Both the position numbers and the translations under genes were made by a program. A stretch of 10,306 nucleotides of DNA from Phycisphaerae bacterium (GTDB taxonomy: Bacteria > Planctomycetota > Phycisphaerae > Phycisphaerales > SM1A02): assembly GCA_002862325.1 (NCBI GenBank), contig PKCT01000172.1:1-10306 (forward strand), written 5' to 3'. The notes under the pieces are model-generated. The model was not told the origin of the DNA and made no database searches. It worked only from the letters and a program-made list of their open reading frames with translations. Below are positions 1-5,798 of this stretch, one piece after another (the first letter of the stretch is position 1; each line of letters starts with the position of its first letter).

Positions 1-50
1 GACCGTCGCCTCCCCGCCCAGCCCGAGAACCGCCCCGGGACGGTGGTGCC

Positions 51-959
51 ATGGAATCGTTCGAACACCAGGAACTGAAGCGACTCGCCGTCGCATGGCT
101 CGTGAAGCTCGGATGTCGCGTCGTCGCCACCGAAGTTCGCTGCCCGATCTCCCGATACCGAGTCGATGTCGCAGGCTGGCTCGACCACGCCGACTCCACG
201 CTTCTTGATGCGGGGGGACTGCAGAATCGGCGATCGGGGGTCTCGGCCACCCTCTTCCATGGCCGACGCGCCAGACGTGGACCGCGCTCCCCTCGGACCA
301 TCGTGGTGGAATGCAAGCGAAGCCGATCCGATTTCGTCCGCGACGACCGAAACGCGGATCGACTGAAACAACGACTCGCGTCGCTGCGAAGGGTTCGCGA
401 ACGATTCGAACGCGTTCTCATCCCCGAAAGCGAACCTCACCTTCGGGAGACCGGTGGGTCGTTGTTTCCGGAGTTGGAGCGGTGGGATTTCGAGGGAAGC
501 CGGACCGCGTCCTATCGCCGAACGCTGCGGCAGATCGAACGCATCGAATGCCGGCTCCACGGGGAGACCAAGTTCCACACGATGGCCCGCTACCGGCTGG
601 CCGACCATCTCGTCCTCTTCACCTCGAGCAACCTCCTGGACATCACCGAGGTCCCCCCGGGGTGGGGTCTGGTGGAATGCGGCGCTGGAAGACTGCGTCG
701 GGGGTCGGGTCCGCTCGGACCTCTCGAGGATCTCCCACTCCGGGAGCGTCTGTCGCTTCCCTCCCACGAGAGCCCCTCCAATCGTCGCGAACGCATGCTG
801 CGCAATATCGCCGCGGCTGCGAGCCGGTCCTTGATCGATTCGCTCGGCGGCCCCTCTCGATCCTCGAAGCCGAACCTTCGTGGCCGGGGCCCGATCGATC
901 GATCGAAACCGACGCCCGACCTCGACGCGGATCGTGGAAGCGAACCGCCAGTCGGTTAG
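51..959 (+). CDS. Putative PD-(D/E)XK nuclease, MmcB-like, PVC-type
   Basis: A 302-residue soluble protein with no signal peptide or membrane helix. The N-terminal 100 residues fit the restriction-endonuclease fold: Glu28 in the first helix/strand, Asp39 in RYRVDVAG, and the E-x-K pair Glu87/Lys89 in VVECKRSRSDF. After a charged, helical, Arg-rich insert (about 100-175) the fold resumes with YRLADHLVLF and VPPGWGLVE (residues 181-209). This order (DV, VE-x-K-S-x-x-DF, AD, VP-x-GL) is that of the MmcB family (DUF/PF06319), whose Caulobacter member acts in DNA repair. The long insert resembles uncharacterised homologues I recall from Planctomycetes and Verrucomicrobia. The tail from about 220 is polar, low in complexity and probably disordered. 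The ATG at 51 has no clear Shine-Dalgarno site, so the start is likely but not proven. A nuclease or DNA-binding role is inferred; the substrate is unknown. Confidence 0.8.
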   Translation: MESFEHQELKRLAVAWLVKLGCRVVATEVRCPISRYRVDVAGWLDHADSTLLDAGGLQNRRSGVSATLFHGRRARRGPRSPRTIVVECKRSRSDFVRDDRNADRLKQRLASLRRVRERFERVLIPESEPHLRETGGSLFPELERWDFEGSRTASYRRTLRQIERIECRLHGETKFHTMARYRLADHLVLFTSSNLLDITEVPPGWGLVECGAGRLRRGSGPLGPLEDLPLRERLSLPSHESPSNRRERMLRNIAAAASRSLIDSLGGPSRSSKPNLRGRGPIDRSKPTPDLDADRGSEPPVG

Positions 960-962
960 CAT
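934..962 (+). promoter_or_regulatory. Possible promoter of the tRNA-Arg gene inside the 3' end of the nuclease gene
   Basis: A -35-like GTGGAA (934-939, 3 of 6 to consensus), a 17-base spacer and a -10-like TAGCAT (957-962, 4 of 6) end 10 bases before the tRNA's first base. Transcription would then start at about 968-970, giving a very short 5' leader. The -10 box includes the TAG stop codon of the upstream gene (957-959). The match is modest and the sigma-70 consensus may not hold exactly in this group. Co-transcription with the nuclease gene is the alternative. Confidence 0.35.
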
Positions 963-972
963 GCGAACGATT

Positions 973-1046
973 GCCCCGATAGCTCAGTTGGATAGAGCAG
1001 CGGACTTCTAATCCGCAGGTCGAAGGTTCGAATCCTTCTCGGGGTG
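973..1046 (+). tRNA. tRNA-Arg (anticodon TCT)
   Basis: A complete 74-base cloverleaf can be folded by eye. The acceptor stem GCCCCGA pairs with TCGGGGT (G1-U72 wobble). The D arm is GCTC/GAGC. The anticodon stem GCGGA/TCCGC encloses the loop CTTCTAA with anticodon TCT, which reads AGA (and possibly AGG) arginine codons. The variable loop is AGGTC. The T arm GAAGG/CCTTC holds the loop TTCGAAT. The discriminator base is G1046. The following bases are TTGAAA, so CCA is not encoded and must be added by tRNA nucleotidyltransferase. It lies 13 bases after the nuclease gene. I see no duplicated 3' end downstream, so nothing shows use as an integration site. Confidence 0.97.
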
Positions 1047-1089
1047 TTGAAAGCCCGCGTCGCACGCGCACGGCACTTCGGCGTTCAAC
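1046..1089 (+). other. Possible stem-loop just downstream of tRNA-Arg
   Basis: GTTGAA (1046-1051) is the reverse complement of TTCAAC (1084-1089). Between them lies a second small inverted repeat, CGCGT (1056-1060) and ACGCG (1064-1068), with a 3-base loop. The structure could take part in 3' processing or termination of the tRNA transcript. There is no T-run after it, so it is not a standard intrinsic terminator, and short inverted repeats are common in GC-rich DNA. I see nothing else in the 1047-1170 gap apart from the ribosome binding site of the next gene. Confidence 0.2.
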
Positions 1090-1159
1090 CCGATCCGGCC
1101 GGCTTCCACCGAGGACCATTCGAGCGAGACTCTCTCTCATCCCACCCGGAACGATAAAC

Positions 1160-1164
1160 AGGAG
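1160..1164 (+). promoter_or_regulatory. Ribosome binding site deciding the GTG start at 1171
   Basis: AGGAG lies 6 bases before the GTG codon at 1171. No other in-frame start is as well placed. Confidence 0.75.
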
Positions 1165-1170
1165 ACAACA

Positions 1171-1581
1171 GTGAACCACAACGATCGAATCACCGCTTTG
1201 GAATCCACCGTTCGACGCCAGCGACGCGGGCTGATCGCAGGCGGACTCATCCTGGGAGGAGCGATGATCCTCGGCATGGGTCAGGATGCCCCCAAGGAGC
1301 TGACGCTCGAGGGTCTCACGATCACCAACGACGGAAAACCGAGAGTCCTCATCGGAACCAATGCCAAGGATGGCAGCGTCGGAATCGCGTTCCTGGATTC
1401 GAAGGAGAAGCCCCGGCTCACGGTCGGCACCGGCGACAACGGCGACGCCGGGATCCTGCTCATGGATGCCAAGATGAGTCCCAAGATCATCATGGGAACC
1501 GGTCCTCAGGGATCCGGAATCTCCCTCATGGGCGCTACGCTCACGGAGATCCCCGCCCAGAACGCCAAGGACGCGAAATAG
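1171..1581 (+). CDS. Small membrane-anchored protein with three glycine-rich beta repeats
   Basis: A 136-residue protein of unknown function. It starts at a GTG preceded by AGGAG (1160-1164) at a 6-base spacing, which fixes the start well. Residues 1-19 are polar and basic (RRQRR just before the membrane), 20-37 form one hydrophobic glycine-rich helix, and the rest should lie outside the cytoplasm. Residues 50-120 hold three imperfect repeats of about 22-25 residues: GKPRVLIGT..GSVGIAFLD, EKPRLTVGTGDNGDAGILLMD and MSPKIIMGTGPQGSGISLMG. Each has the pattern x-P-[RK]-h-h-h-G-T, a Gly/Asp turn, and G-I-x-h-h. This resembles widespread bacterial proteins with an anchor followed by 'DxxGxxRxxLG' repeats. 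A small beta-solenoid or sheet is likely. The protein ends 22 bases short of the convergent cytochrome gene. I cannot assign a biochemical role. Confidence 0.85.
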   Translation: MNHNDRITALESTVRRQRRGLIAGGLILGGAMILGMGQDAPKELTLEGLTITNDGKPRVLIGTNAKDGSVGIAFLDSKEKPRLTVGTGDNGDAGILLMDAKMSPKIIMGTGPQGSGISLMGATLTEIPAQNAKDAK

Positions 1582-1603
1582 ATCGTCGGTCGGCAGTTCA
1601 TTC

Positions 1604-3139
1604 TCAGTCGGTCGGATCCACCTCGGACGACTGCGGCCCAACGATCTCCAGGCCGGGGTGTGCTGCGGCGACGCGGCGCACCCCTGCCGCCGTCGCCTTG
1701 GATCCGTCGCAATAGATCGTGAGCAGGCCCGGGTGGGTCGCGAGACGCTCGATTCCTTCATCGGTGATGTCGGTCCCGTAGAGGTTCACCATCTCAAGAT
1801 CGGGCAGCGTCAGAAGCGTCGCCACGATCGGATCGCCGACCGTGGTGTGGTCCAGCTTGAGCCGCCGAATCCGATCGAAACCCGCCAGCGTCTCGATCCC
1901 TGCGTCCGTCACCGACGACCGGGAGAGCTGTAACCAGACGAGGACGGGTCGAAGCCCCACCAGCAATCTCATGTCGGCGTCGGCGAAGGGGGGATCGATG
2001 TGACTCCCATTCACCTCCCACTCCGACGCCCCTTCCGCGATCGGCGCGACCTGGACCTTGCGAGCGCGGAGCGAGGAGGCCGATGCGTCAAGTGCCGAGG
2101 TCGCCTTATCGTCGAGCGATTCCACCGCTTTCCCGCCGTCATCGGGAACGACGACTCCTACATCCACACCGGATTCGTTTGGAGCGGACTTCGTCTCGGC
2201 GCCTGCATGGATCGCGCCCTGTGCGATCCAGGTCCGAATGGTCGAGATCTCGGCCGCGGTGAGACGGGGACCTGAGGGCGGCATCGCGTCGGGATCATCC
2301 GCGGGCAGCTCGATGCGCTTGAGTAGAAGACTCTTACCGGGATCGCCCGGTTGCACCGTCCACCATTCCTGGTCGCCCGAGAACAGTGCCGCGGCGGTGT
2401 CCATTCGAAGGCCGCCCTTCACCTTGTTCGGGCCATGGCATTCCACGCATCTCGCATCGAGGATCGGAAGTACGTCCTTCTCGAAGGAGACGGCGGCCGC
2501 GCGCTCGGACGAGGACGACGAAGGAACCGTGTTCGCGTCGGAATCCGGCTTCGGGTCGGCGGCGGGCTCCGCCTTCTCCTGCGGTGTCGGCGCGAACAAG
2601 ACCTTCGTGAGGTATCCCTTCCCGTAGACCATGGTGCCGCCGAAGTGCGCCCCGACACCGACCAGGATGGCGCAGACCACCAGGCCCCATCGATATCCGT
2701 TCAACGCCCTCGGTCTGGATCCGCTGCGCCCCAGGCATCCCAGGACCGCGACGGTCACCAGTCCACCGGCGGCGATCACGCCGAGCCAGCGATGCAGGAA
2801 CAGCGTGTTTCCCGGAGTCGCATTCTCGAAGTCCGCATTCAACCAGCCGAACCATGCGGCGATGCACGCGGCCATCGCCGCAAAGACCGTCGCGGTGAAG
2901 GCGAAGGGTGAAGCGATGGTCTTGCGTCGAAGAATGTTGACGAATTCGACCGCGGCCGCCGCGATCGACAGCGCGATCGGAAAGTGGACGACGAGAGGGT
3001 GCAGCCGACCAAGGAAGCGCCACCACCGTTGGTCGAGCCCCTGGTTCGAATCCGCAATCATGTGGGACCCGAGTTCGCCCAGTGGCACACCGGATTCGAG
3101 ACCGAATTGAATGCCGAGATCGAGGAAGCCTTCGAACAC
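1604..3139 (-). CDS. DUF2231 membrane domain - planctomycete cytochrome c - leucine-rich repeat fusion protein
   Basis: A 511-residue three-part protein. Residues 46-170 form a DUF2231 domain of four membrane helices with its opening motif LHPLVVHFPIAL. A low-complexity linker (185-215, rich in Pro, Asp, Ser) follows. Residues 217-312 are a planctomycete-type cytochrome c domain (PSCyt1): one CVECH haem-binding motif (231-235), GPNKVKGGLRMD after it, and Met286 in AMPPSGP as candidate sixth ligand. Residues 385-500 carry leucine-rich repeats (L-x-L, T-D-x-G-I, L-x-x-L). The haem part should be periplasmic. Electron transfer or redox sensing is inferred; the partner is unknown. The GTG start at 3139 has AGAAGGGG (3146-3153) 6 bases upstream and is the first in-frame start after a stop. 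The ATG at 3061 (Met27), closer to the domain edge, is the alternative. A TATCCT box at 3170-3175 is a possible -10. Confidence 0.9.
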   Translation of the reverse strand: MFEGFLDLGIQFGLESGVPLGELGSHMIADSNQGLDQRWWRFLGRLHPLVVHFPIALSIAAAAVEFVNILRRKTIASPFAFTATVFAAMAACIAAWFGWLNADFENATPGNTLFLHRWLGVIAAGGLVTVAVLGCLGRSGSRPRALNGYRWGLVVCAILVGVGAHFGGTMVYGKGYLTKVLFAPTPQEKAEPAADPKPDSDANTVPSSSSSERAAAVSFEKDVLPILDARCVECHGPNKVKGGLRMDTAAALFSGDQEWWTVQPGDPGKSLLLKRIELPADDPDAMPPSGPRLTAAEISTIRTWIAQGAIHAGAETKSAPNESGVDVGVVVPDDGGKAVESLDDKATSALDASASSLRARKVQVAPIAEGASEWEVNGSHIDPPFADADMRLLVGLRPVLVWLQLSRSSVTDAGIETLAGFDRIRRLKLDHTTVGDPIVATLLTLPDLEMVNLYGTDITDEGIERLATHPGLLTIYCDGSKATAAGVRRVAAAHPGLEIVGPQSSEVDPTD

Positions 3140-3145
3140 CGAAAT

Positions 3146-3153
3146 CCCCTTCT
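3146..3153 (-). promoter_or_regulatory. Ribosome binding site favouring the GTG start at 3139
   Basis: On the minus strand AGAAGGGG lies 6 bases before the GTG at 3139. It supports the longer protein over the internal ATG at 3061, which has no comparable site. Confidence 0.55.
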
Positions 3154-3241
3154 GATGGAGGAAGACCCCAGGATACCGCGTTGAGCCGGACGCACGGAAC
3201 TTCAGACCCCGCTGGAGATTCGCCTGGATGCTGCATCACTA

Positions 3242-3270
3242 TTGACCCCTCCGATCGAAATCGATACGTT
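3242..3270 (+). promoter_or_regulatory. Candidate sigma-70-type promoter for the GYF_2 gene
   Basis: TTGACC (3242-3247, 5 of 6 to the -35 consensus), a 17-base spacer and TACGTT (3265-3270, 3 of 6 to the -10) would start transcription at about 3277, roughly 25 bases before the GTG at 3302. The leader would then hold the AAAGGG ribosome binding site. The TTG that could be read as an earlier start codon is part of the -35 box, which argues for the shorter protein. Confidence 0.4.
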
Positions 3271-3301
3271 CGGAATCGCAGTCAACCACGAAAGGGTGGA
3301 C

Positions 3302-4378
3302 GTGAGATATTTCGTCAGGAACGAGCTGGGGGAAGAATTCGGCCCCTTCTCGTCGAACGACCTCCGGGCACTCGCCCGGCAGAATCGACTCGGAGCAGGG
3401 GACTTCGTGCGTCGGGAGATCGGAGAGACCTGGCATCCGTTCACCACGATTCCCGGCCTCGGATGCGATCGCCCCGCGCCGGAGGATGCGAAGGACGTCT
3501 CCGACGTGGACAGCTTGATGCAGGCCACCGTCGAGGGATGGGACGCCAAACAGCTTCCCGACGTCGAAGCCGCGGATCCGCCCAGCCTCGTCGACGCGAT
3601 CGAGATGACGCGTGATCGAGCCGACGACCGAGAAAACCCTCGACCCCCCGAACGCCTGTCCAAGGTGGGCTCCCCGGTCCGCCCCACCCGTACATCGATT
3701 CGCCCGTCACCTCCTGCGGCGCACGACGCTCCTGCGTCCATGCCGGAACCGATCGCTACCCCTCGGCCCGCGCCGATCGTCGACATGGTCCCTACCCGCG
3801 TCGACACCCCCACCGTCAACGCCGAACCGGACGACCCGCCCCACGGTGTCCAGATCCGGGAGTCCCCAGGAGACGCGATGAGACGATCGTGGCTCGCCGG
3901 TCTCTTGGGCAGAAGAGCGATTCTCCATCTTCTCCCCGGCCGAATCGATCTCGTCACCCCTTCGCTGACCGGCTCTCACACCCAAGCCTGCTGGTTGGAC
4001 GCCATCGACGCCGTTTCGATCAAACGTCGCCGCGCGTGGTTCCGAACGCTGCTTGGTGCAGTCCTCATCATCGGTGCGATCATGGGGGGAATCGGCACGA
4101 TGATCGATGTCGGATGGGCGCCCTTGCCCGGTGCCTGGCTGCCAACGCTCCTCGCGGCCGCATGCCTTCTGCTGCTGGGCCTCGGGCTGATCGCGTTCAG
4201 CACGTCACGAGTGCTTGAGATCCACGCGGGCTCCCAGACGCTCCGCATCCATTCCAGCGGCATGGGCTCCAACGCACTGGAATGGATCGACGACGCGAGA
4301 CGAAAGGTCACCTCGGTTTCCAGCGGTGGAATTCACAGCTCGAATTCCTCGTCCGAATCGATCTCCACCCGGTCCTGA
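3302..4378 (+). CDS. GYF_2-domain membrane protein of unknown function
   Basis: A 358-residue protein from the GTG at 3302, chosen because AAAGGG (3291-3296) sits 5 bases upstream and because the GYF_2 domain begins exactly there. Residues 2-52 match GYF_2 (PF14237): RYFVRNELG, the GPF core at 14-16, then LRALARQNRLG and a polar/aromatic end. Residues 55-195 are a long Pro- and Asp-rich linker, probably disordered. Residues 200-245 form a basic, beta-rich segment (RRAILHLLPGRIDLVTP). Two membrane helices follow at about 250-268 and 280-300. A short beta segment (303-335, RVLEIHAG..LRIHSSG) may complete a PH-like domain split by the helices; this is inference. The end is Ser-rich. GYF domains bind proline-rich peptides; here the partner is unknown and could be the protein's own linker. 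The last 46 bases overlap the convergent gene. Confidence 0.8.
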   Translation: MRYFVRNELGEEFGPFSSNDLRALARQNRLGAGDFVRREIGETWHPFTTIPGLGCDRPAPEDAKDVSDVDSLMQATVEGWDAKQLPDVEAADPPSLVDAIEMTRDRADDRENPRPPERLSKVGSPVRPTRTSIRPSPPAAHDAPASMPEPIATPRPAPIVDMVPTRVDTPTVNAEPDDPPHGVQIRESPGDAMRRSWLAGLLGRRAILHLLPGRIDLVTPSLTGSHTQACWLDAIDAVSIKRRRAWFRTLLGAVLIIGAIMGGIGTMIDVGWAPLPGAWLPTLLAAACLLLLGLGLIAFSTSRVLEIHAGSQTLRIHSSGMGSNALEWIDDARRKVTSVSSGGIHSSNSSSESISTRS

Positions 4379-5652
4379 CTGACCACCTCGGCGCCGGTCA
4401 GTCGCCATCCTCCAGGCCGCTCCGAGATCGACCAGATCGCGTCGTATTCGTTCGTCCTCGCATGTGCGTGGCCCCAGTGGCTGACGACACCATCGACCTG
4501 CCATCGACACCGGACGCGGAAGGCGGGCCACTCGTTCCCGTCCTCCGCCCGTTCGACACCCGTTTCGAGCACCTCGATGTCCAGGGGACGGACCCGGGCG
4601 ATTCGAGCGACCGCGCCGCCCTCCTCTTCCATCACCAGTCCACGGAAGATCATCCGGTACAGGAGATCCACGAATTCCCCATCGGCCGCACGTTCGAGCG
4701 CCTCGTAGATCTTCGTCTCCTCCTCGTAGTCGAACGCGCGATAGACGTTCTGATGCAGAGGGCGAAACACGGCTTCCGCCTGATCCGCGGTCGGAGGTGA
4801 AACGGACTCCTGAACCGAATACGTCCCCACCCCGAGGACGAAGGCCATCGTCGCTGCGCCGAAGATGGTCGCTTCGATCGCGACCCACAGCCCGAATCGT
4901 CTCGTGGATCGATCGATAATCAGCCACACCGGCATGCACGCCAGCCCCAGAATCAACAGACCTATTGCGAGCGCAGGACGAGTGGTCTCACGTGGTGTGG
5001 GCGGGGTCGGCACCGGAGCGAGACGGGACTCGAGATCACCATCCCGGCGGTACCAGTTGTAGCTGGGCTCATCGGCCGAGATCACGAAGGGTATCCTCAA
5101 CCCGTCGGCGATCACTTCCGCGGCGATCGCGATCGGCGGTGGATCGGGCAGATCCTTGAGGATGTCCGGCGGATAGGTCAACCACACGAACTCCACCCGG
5201 TCGACCGGCGGAGCCTCGGCCGGATAGACCAGTTCGAACCGGATCTTCCGCAACCCACGTTCGCCGGAGACCGGGAACAGGGGCAGGAGCCGAAGATCCG
5301 GATCGTTGATCTGCAGCGCCTCAAGTTCGGGCTCCGCTCGATCGTCGTTGATCCGGACGACCTCCTGGTTCAGGAAATGGTCTTCGAGGACGAACGGCAC
5401 CTCTGCCCACTCCTCGGCCGAGATCCGGGCCGGATCCTCACGTTCGAGTTCGACCATCGAATCGAGAAAGACGAGATTCATCTCGACCCGTACGACGACC
5501 CGGGTCTCCTCGACCACGACTCGCAGGTCCACGTGGGGCCCATCCTGCGGGTGACGCGCGGAGGCCGGATCGGTGGCGACTCCGAAGAGGACCATCAATG
5601 CCAACCAGAGCATCTTGCGAGACTTCGAGGTGGACGTGGCGGGTCGATTCAT
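4333..5652 (-). CDS. Exported membrane protein with a conserved planctomycete C-terminal domain
   Basis: A 439-residue protein of unknown function. I place the start at the ATG at 5652 because a signal peptide begins there: basic residues up to Arg12/Lys13, hydrophobic MLWLALMVLFGVA, and a likely cut after ASA (residue 32). The frame is open upstream to 5814, but that extension looks non-coding. No strong ribosome binding site is seen. Residues 40-215 form a beta-rich extracytoplasmic domain. Two membrane helices follow (about 227-246 and 255-278). The C-terminal domain (290-439) has FRPLHQNVYRAFDY, IYEALERAADG, RVRCRWQVDG, then SHWGHAHARTNEYDA and GWRLTGAEVVSQ. I recall similar domains in other planctomycete membrane proteins, and the shape is like a Tim44/NTF2-type fold, but that is only an impression. 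The topology places both large domains on the same side of the membrane. Confidence 0.8.
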   Translation of the reverse strand: MNRPATSTSKSRKMLWLALMVLFGVATDPASARHPQDGPHVDLRVVVEETRVVVRVEMNLVFLDSMVELEREDPARISAEEWAEVPFVLEDHFLNQEVVRINDDRAEPELEALQINDPDLRLLPLFPVSGERGLRKIRFELVYPAEAPPVDRVEFVWLTYPPDILKDLPDPPPIAIAAEVIADGLRIPFVISADEPSYNWYRRDGDLESRLAPVPTPPTPRETTRPALAIGLLILGLACMPVWLIIDRSTRRFGLWVAIEATIFGAATMAFVLGVGTYSVQESVSPPTADQAEAVFRPLHQNVYRAFDYEEETKIYEALERAADGEFVDLLYRMIFRGLVMEEEGGAVARIARVRPLDIEVLETGVERAEDGNEWPAFRVRCRWQVDGVVSHWGHAHARTNEYDAIWSISERPGGWRLTGAEVVSQDRVEIDSDEEFEL

Positions 5653-5798
5653 CCGACCGCAGTGTAGAGCCCTGAGGCGGGTTTGGACCCCACTTGGAGA
5701 AGGAGCGTCGTCAAAGATCGCCGACGCCGGGTGAGATTCGCCTATTCTGTTAGTTCCATTCGACCACCGGCATTCCCCGCCTTGGAAAACCATTCTTG

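Noticed and set aside
1..50. Inverted repeat ACCGTC (2-7) and GACGGT (39-44) before the first gene
   Set aside because: The arms are six bases with a 31-base loop in very GC-rich DNA. It is not convincing as a terminator or regulator.
973..1170. tRNA gene as an attachment site for a mobile element
   Set aside because: No integrase gene, no repeated tRNA 3' end and no change in base composition follow the tRNA.
643..1761. Long minus-strand open frame of 372 codons crossing the tRNA and the repeat-protein gene
   Set aside because: Part of it is the antisense reading of the tRNA-Arg gene (it contains GFEPSTCGLEVRCSIQLSYRG-type text cut short here as GFEPSTCGLEV), a well-known false protein. 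It also runs through two well-supported plus-strand genes.
2334..3239. Minus-strand open frame of 301 codons in another frame of the cytochrome gene
   Set aside because: It is an Arg-rich shadow frame of the GC-rich DUF2231/cytochrome gene, with no recognisable domain.
5650..5666. TACACT box 8 bases before the ATG at 5652 on the minus strand, suggesting a leaderless message
   Set aside because: The -35 region at the right distance matches only 2 of 6 bases, so the promoter cannot be supported.
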